Below, piece by piece: positions 9,603 through 16,490 of a DNA stretch of 64,000 nucleotides. Made by a program: the position numbers and the translations under genes. The stretch lies in the NCBI RefSeq assembly GCF_028596025.1, contig NZ_CP117167.1, positions 1,798,001 through 1,862,000 of the forward strand, read 5' to 3'. Origin of the DNA: Mucilaginibacter jinjuensis (GTDB lineage: Bacteria; Bacteroidota; Bacteroidia; Sphingobacteriales; Sphingobacteriaceae). Positions within the stretch are counted from its first letter, which is position 1, and every line of letters begins with the position of its first letter. The notes under the pieces are model-generated. The model saw nothing but the letters and a program-made list of their open reading frames with translations, was not told the origin of the DNA and searched no databases.

Positions 9603-10523
9603 ATGGCACAACTCAACAGCGATCAGCAGGTAAGGCACCTGGCAAACCTCGAACTTTTGGCCCGGCAGGTGGTTGAAGGCTTTATTACCGGTTTGCACCA
9701 AAGCCCCTTTCATGGTTTTTCTGTGGAGTTTGCCGAGCATAGACTCTATAATACTGGCGAGTCAGTAAAAAACATCGATTGGAAGCTCTTTGCCCGCACG
9801 GATAAATTATTTGTAAAGCAATACGAAGAAGAAACCAACCTACGCAGTTATTTATTGCTGGATACTTCATCATCCATGAACTTCCCGGCAAAAGGAATGA
9901 GTAAGCTGCAGTTTAGTGTTTACGCTATTGCATCGCTCATGTATCTGTTTAAAAAGCAGCGTGATGCATTCGGACTGGGTTTGTTTGCTGATGAACTGGA
10001 GGTGTTGAGTGCGGCCAGATCAACCACTACACATCTGTTTCACCTATACGCACAGTTAGAACAAGCCTATAATCAACCTAAAATTAATACCAGTACCAAT
10101 ATCAGCCAAGTACTGCACCGCGTGGCTGAGGAAATTCACCAAAGATCGATGGTTATTATCTTCAGCGATATGCTGGAGAACAGTATGAATGCAGAGAAAA
10201 CAAACGAACTGTTTGCCGCCATCCAGCATTTAAAATACAACAAGCACGAAGTAATTATTTTTAATGTAAACGATCGTACGCACGAGGTCGACTTTAACTT
10301 TGATAACCGCCCGCACCATTTCATCGATATGGAAAATGGAGAGGAGATCAGGGTGCATCCTAATAAAATCCGTGATAGCTATACAGCTGCACTAAGAACT
10401 TATCGCGAAGAGCTGGAACTGAAATGTGCCCAATATCACATCGATCTGATTGATGCCGGAATACACAATGGGTATTACGATCTGTTGAAGGCTTATCTCA
10501 TCAAGCGGAACAAGATGATATAA
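9603..10523 (+). CDS. DUF58 domain protein with vWA-like fold
   Basis: A 306-residue protein. The DUF58 signature is NTGESVKNIDWKLFARTDKL (51-70), followed by KQYEEE and a vWA-type metal site LLLDTSSSMNFP with DxSxS at D87, S89 and S91. In many bacteria DUF58 proteins are encoded with a MoxR AAA ATPase and vWA membrane proteins (BatA/BatB); none of those is adjacent here. It has no signal peptide or membrane segment, so it is probably cytoplasmic. Function of the family is poorly defined; an assembly or metal-handling role with MoxR is a family-based inference. Confidence 0.9.
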   Translation: MAQLNSDQQVRHLANLELLARQVVEGFITGLHQSPFHGFSVEFAEHRLYNTGESVKNIDWKLFARTDKLFVKQYEEETNLRSYLLLDTSSSMNFPAKGMSKLQFSVYAIASLMYLFKKQRDAFGLGLFADELEVLSAARSTTTHLFHLYAQLEQAYNQPKINTSTNISQVLHRVAEEIHQRSMVIIFSDMLENSMNAEKTNELFAAIQHLKYNKHEVIIFNVNDRTHEVDFNFDNRPHHFIDMENGEEIRVHPNKIRDSYTAALRTYREELELKCAQYHIDLIDAGIHNGYYDLLKAYLIKRNKMI

Positions 10524-10528
10524 AAAAA

Positions 10529-10557
10529 GGCTGCCCGGAACTTTAAACCGAACAGCC
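10529..10557 (-). terminator. Terminator of the histidine kinase gene
   Basis: GGCTGCCCGG (10529-10538) pairs with CCGAACAGCC (10548-10557), with two wobble-type mismatches. On the minus strand the stem is followed by a run of seven Ts, so it best serves the kinase gene ending at 10631; it lies between convergent genes. Confidence 0.7.
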
Positions 10558-10630
10558 TCCAAATAGGGGTAACTCGAAACTAAAACTTTACATCACAAAG
10601 ATGCGGATGCTATATGAAGATTTAGTGAAG

Positions 10631-11953
10631 TTACCGGCGTTCGTTAAATTTAAGTTTTATTAAAGTGCCCTTGTTTTTTTCGGACACCACATCAATGTCT
10701 ATTTTGTGGAAAGCTGCAATACTCTTTACAATAGCCAGGCCTAAGCCATAGCTCTCGCGCTCGTCTGTATCCAGTTTCTCGAAACGGGTAAAGGCTTTTT
10801 CAATTTGTGCATTGTCCATTCCAACGCCTGTATCCTTAATTTCGAGCTGGTACAGGCCATTATCTACCTTGTCATCAATGGTAATGCTACCCCCATTATG
10901 ATTGTACTTAATAGCATTATTAATGAGGTTAAACAACAATGTATGCATTAAACTGCGGTTGCCAATAATTGCCTGCTCATATTTAATGTTGTTGATGAAG
11001 GTAATTTCTTTATCCTCTAAGCGGTCTTCCAGTTCTTCATTTATCTCAGTAATAATTTCGGGTATCTTAACAATATCGTTTTTGTTGAACTGGTTGTTTT
11101 CTACCTGCGAGATCAGTAACAGGCTATTGATAATGGATTTTAAACGGATCAGCGTTTTCAGCGAGGCAAAGATCTTATTCTCGGCTTCTTCACTCAATGT
11201 TTCATGTAGCAGCAGGTTTTCTAACCGTGAGCTCATGATAGATATCGGCGTTAACAACTCGTGCGAAACATTGGCTATAAACTGTTTCTCGAGTATAAAC
11301 ATATCCGTTATTTTCTTCATCAACGAGTTGATGCTATCATCCAGCAGGTTAAAATCCTGGGTCGATGTTTCTACTTTCTGATAATCGAAATTAAGCGGAT
11401 CGTTTACCCTGATGAGTTTATGCTCTATAATATTGTAAAACGGTTTGAGCAAATATTTGGTAAAAATAAGATCGCTTAACAACGTAAGTGATAGAGCGAA
11501 GATCAGTATCACCAAAGTGAACCCTTTAATTGTGTTTTTAAGCTCCTCTACAGCATCAATAGTATTACCCACCTCTAGCAGATAGGTTCGTTTGTTATAA
11601 TTGAATTTGCAGGTTAAAATACGGTAGGTGTCAATGCTTTTATCAATGGTACGCTGGGCTGTGCTGAAGGTATCAATTACCGTGGTAATCGGTTCATACT
11701 TTACCTGCTTTAACATAATGTAGTCATCCTTTAAAATGTTGTAGTCGGTAAAGCTTTCGTTTTGCTCCAGTATCTGCGAGATCCTTTTTGACGATAAGCT
11801 TCTTAGAAACTCATTTTTCTTGGCTTCTAACCTTAACGAAATATGGTGATACGAAATTTTTTCGAGCGATATTAAAATAACACCGCCCGTAAAAAATATA
11901 ATGGCCACCTTGGTAAGCGTATTATATAAAGCCAGTTTAAACTGCAGTTTCAT
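10631..11953 (-). CDS. Two-component sensor histidine kinase
   Basis: A 440-residue membrane kinase. Transmembrane helices at about 12-32 and 145-166 enclose a periplasmic sensor of roughly 110 residues of unknown type. The dimerisation/phospho-acceptor segment FIANVSHELLTPISIMSS places the phosphorylated histidine at H231. ATPase motifs are FNLINNAIKYNHNGG, KDTGVGM and ESYGLGLAIVKSI. It is encoded 12 bases after the OmpR-type regulator gene, its obvious partner. There is no HAMP consensus I can name with confidence in the linker. The stimulus cannot be inferred from the neighbours. Confidence 0.95.
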   Translation of the reverse strand: MKLQFKLALYNTLTKVAIIFFTGGVILISLEKISYHHISLRLEAKKNEFLRSLSSKRISQILEQNESFTDYNILKDDYIMLKQVKYEPITTVIDTFSTAQRTIDKSIDTYRILTCKFNYNKRTYLLEVGNTIDAVEELKNTIKGFTLVILIFALSLTLLSDLIFTKYLLKPFYNIIEHKLIRVNDPLNFDYQKVETSTQDFNLLDDSINSLMKKITDMFILEKQFIANVSHELLTPISIMSSRLENLLLHETLSEEAENKIFASLKTLIRLKSIINSLLLISQVENNQFNKNDIVKIPEIITEINEELEDRLEDKEITFINNIKYEQAIIGNRSLMHTLLFNLINNAIKYNHNGGSITIDDKVDNGLYQLEIKDTGVGMDNAQIEKAFTRFEKLDTDERESYGLGLAIVKSIAAFHKIDIDVVSEKNKGTLIKLKFNERR

Positions 11954-11965
11954 GATCCGGTTTTA

Positions 11966-12643
11966 TCAGATATTGATACGATAACCAATGCTGCGTACAG
12001 TCTCGAACCAATCGGTAGAGGCGTGCTGAGATAACTTTTTACGCAGGTTTTTAACGTGTACATCCACAAAGTTCGAGTCTGAATTTATTTCAAGCACATC
12101 GCCCCAAACGTGCTCGGTTAAGTTGGTACGCGATATTACACGGTTTTTATTTAAAACCAGGTAGTTCAAAATTTCAAACTCCTTGCGGGTAAGGTTAATG
12201 CGTTCGGTGCCAAAATTAACCGTGCGGTTCTGGATGTTTATTTTAAAGCCTTTAACCGTAATTTCATTGCTTTCTAGTTTGTGTTTACGGCGGGTAATGG
12301 CGTGCATGCGGGCCAGCAGCTCATTCAGTGAGAATGGTTTGGGCAGATAATCGTCGGCGCCTTCTTCCAATCCGCGTACGCGGTCATCAACAGCGGCACG
12401 GGCAGTTAAAATAATCACGGCATCGTCGCGGTCTTTTAATTGCTTAAACATTTTCAGCAGTTCAAAGCCATCGCCATCTGGCAAACCCAAATCAAGCAAA
12501 ATAAAATCGTAGTTATTAACAAAGATCTTTTCCTCTGCCGATTTGCGTGTACGGGCATGTTCTACAGTAAAACCTTCGTGGCTAAGGTATTCATCAACCT
12601 CAAGGGCTAAACTTTTTTCGTCTTCAACAATTAAAACATTCAT
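11966..12643 (-). CDS. Two-component response regulator, OmpR/PhoB type
   Basis: A 225-residue regulator. The receiver domain has the acidic pair in IVEDEKSL, the phospho-acceptor D51 in FILLDLGLPDGDGFE and the switch lysine in DDYLPKPFSLNEL. A winged-helix effector domain (about 125-225) includes LTRKEFEILNYLVLNKNRVI and VDVHVKNLRKKL. I chose the ATG at 12643 rather than one four codons upstream because IVEDE should begin near residue 5. It is the first gene of a two-gene operon with the sensor kinase and is divergent from the GH130 gene, which might be a target. Confidence 0.95.
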   Translation of the reverse strand: MNVLIVEDEKSLALEVDEYLSHEGFTVEHARTRKSAEEKIFVNNYDFILLDLGLPDGDGFELLKMFKQLKDRDDAVIILTARAAVDDRVRGLEEGADDYLPKPFSLNELLARMHAITRRKHKLESNEITVKGFKINIQNRTVNFGTERINLTRKEFEILNYLVLNKNRVISRTNLTEHVWGDVLEINSDSNFVDVHVKNLRKKLSQHASTDWFETVRSIGYRINI

Positions 12644-12796
12644 AATTATGGGCAAATTACAAAAAAGTAAAACTTATCCTCAAAATAAACGTGTTTGAAT
12701 AAATAGAACTTTAAATGTGGATATATAGTTTAAAGGTTTATAAAATTGCTGCAATCAATTTCGCTGTGCCGCTGTTAATGTGTTAACTGTTTTTAT

Positions 12797-14263
12797 ATGA
12801 GACTTTCTATTGAGCGTAAGCCCGTCAAAGTAAATCCCGATCCGAAACGTGTTATTGCACGATTTTTTTTCAATGGTAATGACCGTGCTAAAGAAGTAAT
12901 ACAACGGGTTATGGAGTTAACCGAACAAGAAGCATTCGGTATTATTTCGCCCCTGCTGCAAGAATATTCTAAACGGCACCGTAATATTACCCGTGTTTTA
13001 AACCGTCATTGCAGTAAGCTGAAGAATCTTTTCGAAGAATTGAATATCGATTACGATAGCCTTACGGTATATTTGAAACTGCTGATCGGTTCGTATTTTA
13101 CCCACGAATATTCTATCGAATCTGCTGCATTCTTTAACCCATCAATTGTTGAAGACCCTGACCAAAGCGACCTTGAAGATGGTGAACGCCGGGTAATTAT
13201 CAGTTTCAGGGCAGTGGGTGAGGGGCACATTTCGTCAATCACTTTCCGTCGTGCACTGATCGATCGTTATAACAATATCACCGTTATACCTGCCGGTAGT
13301 TATATTGATGAAGCCGAAATAGTGCGGAATGCGGTTTATAACAAAAAACTATTTTTTGATAAGGCAATAGTTACGCAAATCAATATCGATGTATTAAATG
13401 AGATTGAAGGTAAACTCGATCATCATTTCGAGTACGCTAACCTGCGCCGGATCCTTATCGATTCGCAAAAGCTGCAGGAAGATGATCTGAAAAAGCTGGA
13501 GTATGATAAGATCTTGTGGCTGGCCGATTCGTACTACGAAATCGTATTCTCGATGGATACCGATATATCCGACCGGGTAATATTCCCGATCTCTGAATAT
13601 GAGCGCAAAGGTATCGAAGATGCCCGTTTTGTGAAGTTCATTAACGATGACGGCAGCCCGGTTTATTACGCTACCTACACAGCTTACGACGGTGCGCTGA
13701 TTATGCCGAAACTGTTGCAGACTAACGATTTTTACAATTTCCGCATTATGCCTTTGTATGGCGATGGTGCACAGAATAAAAACCTGGCCTTGTTTCCACG
13801 CAAAATCAATGGTAAATACGTGATGATTTCCCGTATTGATGGTTGCAACAACTACATCATGTATTCGGACAAGATCAATATCTGGGAAAAACCGATCCAA
13901 CTACAGAAACCCAAATTTAGCTGGGAGTTTGTGCAGATTGGTAACTGTGGTTCGCCCATCGAAACCGAGCACGGCTGGTTAATGATAACTCATGGTGTTG
14001 GCCCTATGCGTAAATACGTATTAAGTGTAAGCTTACTGAAACTGGATGATCCTGCCGTAGAAATTGGCCGCTTGAAAGAGCCATTACTGGTGCCCAACAG
14101 CGAAGAGCGTGAAGGTTATGTTCCTAACGTAATTTACTCTTGCGGTTCTATCATCCATAATAACAAACTGATTATCCCTTACGGTTTATCAGATTACTCT
14201 ACCTCCTTTGCTGAGGTTGAAGTTGATGCTTTGATCGACAGGTTGCTGAGTGATGGAGCGTAG
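12797..14263 (+). CDS. Glycoside hydrolase family 130-like protein (mannoside phosphorylase family)
   Basis: A 488-residue protein. The segment from about residue 100 onward (SAAFFNPSIVEDPDQ, ISFRAVGEGHISSITFRRA, FPRKINGKYVMISRIDG, GNCGSPIETEHGWLMITHGV) resembles the five-bladed beta-propeller of GH130. Characterised GH130 enzymes cleave beta-1,4- or beta-1,2-mannosides by phosphorolysis or hydrolysis, and Leishmania members also build mannan from mannose donors. About 100 mostly helical N-terminal residues (QRVMELTEQEAFGIISPLL) are additional to the minimal fold. No signal peptide, so cytoplasmic. Two GT4 genes lie 1.2 kb away in convergent orientation, suggesting turnover of an internal mannose-containing glycan. 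Confidence 0.85.
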   Translation: MRLSIERKPVKVNPDPKRVIARFFFNGNDRAKEVIQRVMELTEQEAFGIISPLLQEYSKRHRNITRVLNRHCSKLKNLFEELNIDYDSLTVYLKLLIGSYFTHEYSIESAAFFNPSIVEDPDQSDLEDGERRVIISFRAVGEGHISSITFRRALIDRYNNITVIPAGSYIDEAEIVRNAVYNKKLFFDKAIVTQINIDVLNEIEGKLDHHFEYANLRRILIDSQKLQEDDLKKLEYDKILWLADSYYEIVFSMDTDISDRVIFPISEYERKGIEDARFVKFINDDGSPVYYATYTAYDGALIMPKLLQTNDFYNFRIMPLYGDGAQNKNLALFPRKINGKYVMISRIDGCNNYIMYSDKINIWEKPIQLQKPKFSWEFVQIGNCGSPIETEHGWLMITHGVGPMRKYVLSVSLLKLDDPAVEIGRLKEPLLVPNSEEREGYVPNVIYSCGSIIHNNKLIIPYGLSDYSTSFAEVEVDALIDRLLSDGA

Positions 14264-14306
14264 AGTTTTGGACGTTTAGATAAAGGACCAAGGAGAAAGG
14301 ATAAAC

Positions 14307-14339
14307 AGCAAAGCTGACGCGAGTCGGTTTTGCTCTTTT
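14307..14339 (+). terminator. Probable terminator of the GH130 gene
   Basis: AGCAAAGCTGAC (14307-14318), loop GCGA, GTCGGTTTTGCT (14323-14334), then CTTTTT. The stem contains an internal mismatched stretch, so it is imperfect. Confidence 0.55.
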
Positions 14340-14395
14340 TACATAAGCACATCATTACGAGGAACAAAGCAATGATGGGAATAGTTTAGATGCCT

Positions 14396-14848
14396 TTATG
14401 CTGTTTTTATGCGCATATCAAACACAAACTTATCCGTATTAATTAGCTTAATCTTCCTAAAATCAGGATGCTGCGGGTTGATGAGATAATTAACTTCTTC
14501 TTCAATAATGGAAGATGGCACTTGTAATATGACAGTTTGAGCTTTGTTTAACCAATTTTCGCCGATGCTTTGGGTTAATGGCATTTGCGCAAACTCTCGC
14601 CAGTCCTGTGGTAAGTCGCTAAGCTTTACAATTTCTTTTTTAACCGAATCAGGTACTTCAATGGTCAGCACACTAAAAAGCTGGTTAAGTCCTAATTGGC
14701 TTCGGTGTACTACGTTTTCTAAACAGGCTAATGAGCGTGATGATGCTGTGTAAATAACTTCTGTTTCATTCGGGTTCCAGCGCGCGGCCCTGCCCGATGC
14801 CACAAGCTTATCGGCAAACTTGGTAAGCGTAATTCTGTAGATCAGCAT
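14396..14848 (-). CDS. RES domain toxin of a RES-Xre toxin-antitoxin pair
   Basis: A 150-residue RES family protein. The features are the N-terminal IYRITL, the R-rich segment SGRAARWNP with the conserved arginine, YTASSRSLACLENVVHR carrying the glutamate, and a compact alpha/beta body. Characterised RES toxins deplete NAD+ (ADP-ribosyl-transferase-like fold; NAD+ phosphorolysis or hydrolysis). It starts 3 bases after the antitoxin stop in the usual antitoxin-first order. The active-site residues appear intact, so the toxin is probably functional. Confidence 0.92.
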   Translation of the reverse strand: MLIYRITLTKFADKLVASGRAARWNPNETEVIYTASSRSLACLENVVHRSQLGLNQLFSVLTIEVPDSVKKEIVKLSDLPQDWREFAQMPLTQSIGENWLNKAQTVILQVPSSIIEEEVNYLINPQHPDFRKIKLINTDKFVFDMRIKTA

Positions 14849-14851
14849 AGC

Positions 14852-15373
14852 TTAGGCTAAATCACCGTACTCAAGGCGGATAAGTTCTTCTTCGATGAGG
14901 CTAACACCGGTAAAAGTATCCAGAATATCAAAAGGGACCTGGTTGCCCAAACCATAAGCCGGTTGGTGAAGCCATTTATAAAAAACATCGGCAGAGCCAA
15001 ACAACGCTATACCTTTCTCAAATAGCGCAAAAGCTTTTAGAATTTTTTCACTGAGTGAGGCATCAAGCTTTTGGGCTTGATTGGTATAATTTTGTATGGT
15101 TTTAACCGTGGTTTTAAAAGTATCCTGAAACTGTTGGTGACTAAAGCCCGACAGGTTTAAAAAATCAAGAGCTGCTTTGGCCTCTAAACCTTTTTTAGAG
15201 CTGGTAAGCAATGCCACCTGGTTGGCATAAAATGGATGATAAGCAGCAGCATCAACGCCCGGGTCAGTAGTTACATAAGCCACAGCATAATCATTTACCA
15301 TGTTTTTGCTGATGTGGGTTTCTGTTTTATAAACAGCTTTTTTTGCTGTTGTTTTTTTACTTCCTTTTTCCAT
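14852..15373 (-). CDS. Xre/MbcA/ParS-type antitoxin (DUF2384)
   Basis: A 173-residue antitoxin. An N-terminal basic region (KGSKKTTAKKAVYKT) precedes an Xre-like HTH (about 80-125) and the toxin-binding DUF2384 domain, whose hallmark is ALFGSADVFYKWL and GLGNQVPFDILDTFTG followed by EEELIRLEYG. It neutralises the RES toxin by direct binding and usually represses its own promoter. A 16-bp palindrome lies ten bases upstream of its start. The pair is inserted between the convergent GH130 and GT4 genes. Confidence 0.92.
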   Translation of the reverse strand: MEKGSKKTTAKKAVYKTETHISKNMVNDYAVAYVTTDPGVDAAAYHPFYANQVALLTSSKKGLEAKAALDFLNLSGFSHQQFQDTFKTTVKTIQNYTNQAQKLDASLSEKILKAFALFEKGIALFGSADVFYKWLHQPAYGLGNQVPFDILDTFTGVSLIEEELIRLEYGDLA

Positions 15374-15382
15374 AATTCAAAT

Positions 15383-15398
15383 TTAGAAAATTTTCTAA
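15383..15398. promoter_or_regulatory. Palindromic operator candidate of the RES-Xre operon
   Basis: TTAGAAAATTTTCTAA is a perfect 16-bp palindrome starting ten bases upstream of the antitoxin ATG (minus strand). A similar A/T-rich GAATTTTTTCC follows. Xre-type antitoxins bind such palindromes to autoregulate. Confidence 0.6.
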
Positions 15399-15434
15399 GA
15401 TTATAAGAATTTTTTCCAAATTTTGTTTCAAATA

Positions 15435-15461
15435 AAAGGCCGGATATTTATTCCGGCCTTT
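15435..15461 (-). terminator. Terminator of the GT4 operon
   Basis: AAAGGCCGGA (15435-15444), loop of seven, TCCGGCCTTT (15452-15461): a perfect 10-bp stem. On the minus strand it follows the 15480 stop and leads into TTTATTTG, so it ends the glycosyltransferase transcript and isolates it from the toxin-antitoxin promoter. Confidence 0.85.
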
Positions 15462-15479
15462 GTCTGTATTTATCTAAGA

Positions 15480-16490
15480 TCAGCTCGCCAATATTTGCTG
15501 ATAGAGTTGGTAATAATCATCTACCATTTTATCGCACGAAAAACTGGCTGAAGCCCAATTATAGCAGTCTTTTCTATTAATAGATGATAGTTGATTAACG
15601 GCTTCAACAGCTTCATCAACGGTGTTAACTAAAAAGCCTGTTTGCTTATCCTTTATCAACTCAGGCATTGAGCCCCGGTTGAAGGCAATTACAGGCGTGC
15701 CGCAAAGCATAGCCTCGGCCACACTCATGCCGAAGGGCTCGTTAAAGCTGATAGGGTGTAATAAAGCCACAGCCTTACCCAAGAGCTCTTTTCTTTTATC
15801 TGGGCCTGCGTGGCCAACATAAATAACATGTTCATTATCTATAAAAGGTTCTACCTTATTTTTGTAGTAACCTTCATCCTGGATGATACCGGCGATCAGT
15901 AATTTACGTCTGCTTTTTTTGGCTATTTCGATAGCCTCAGCCGTACCTTTGTCAGGATGGATGCGGCCGAAATAAAGCAGATAATCTTCCGGCTGTTCGA
16001 TAAATGTAAAATCCCGGATATCTAAGCCATTGTAAACCGTGCTCAGGTATTCTAATTCCGGGCTACGATCTGAATTACTGATCGACACGTAATAACCCTT
16101 GTCATTATACTTTTTATAAACCGGGATTATTTTAGGCGACGAAAACCCGTGAATCGTAGTAATCAACGGTGTTTTAATCAGCCCGGAATAAGTAAGCGGT
16201 AAAAAATCGAAGTTGTTATGGATCAGATCGAATTGGTCGGCCTTTTCCATTAGGTTGCTAATGTGCAGGCATTCCAGCACTTTAGCATCCTGTGTACGAT
16301 CTTCTTCATAACCCTTTTCGCATACAGCATCCAGTTTACCGTCGGTAATGGAATCTCCTGTTGCGAAGAGAGTTACTTCAATACCTTTCTTAATCAGTCC
16401 TTCGGCTATATTTGAGGCTACTTGTTCCCACGGGCCATAGTGCCTGGGCGGTGTACGCCAGGCAACAGGGGCTAAAACGGCAACTTTCAT
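15480..16490 (-). CDS. Glycosyltransferase family 4 protein
   Basis: A 336-residue GT-B-fold glycosyltransferase. The N-terminal acceptor domain starts MKVAVLAPVAWRTPPRHYGP with a glycine/proline loop near the donor site; the C-terminal donor domain has YFGRIHPDKGT and the GT4 signature NEPFGMSVAEAMLCGTPVIA with the EX7E-type glutamates. No signal peptide or membrane segment: cytoplasmic. Its ATG directly follows the stop codon of the larger upstream GT4 gene (no bases between), so the two are translationally coupled and may make or extend one glycan. Sugar donor unknown; GDP-mannose is a guess from the nearby GH130. Confidence 0.92.
   Translation of the reverse strand: MKVAVLAPVAWRTPPRHYGPWEQVASNIAEGLIKKGIEVTLFATGDSITDGKLDAVCEKGYEEDRTQDAKVLECLHISNLMEKADQFDLIHNNFDFLPLTYSGLIKTPLITTIHGFSSPKIIPVYKKYNDKGYYVSISNSDRSPELEYLSTVYNGLDIRDFTFIEQPEDYLLYFGRIHPDKGTAEAIEIAKKSRRKLLIAGIIQDEGYYKNKVEPFIDNEHVIYVGHAGPDKRKELLGKAVALLHPISFNEPFGMSVAEAMLCGTPVIAFNRGSMPELIKDKQTGFLVNTVDEAVEAVNQLSSINRKDCYNWASASFSCDKMVDDYYQLYQQILAS

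Noticed and set aside
10902..11381. A 159-codon frame antisense to the sensor kinase gene
   Set aside because: Opposite strand of a clear histidine kinase; serine/leucine-rich shadow sequence without start-site signals.
13394..13900. A 168-codon frame antisense to the GH130 gene
   Set aside because: It lies entirely opposite a well-supported coding sequence and mirrors its codon pattern; no independent evidence.
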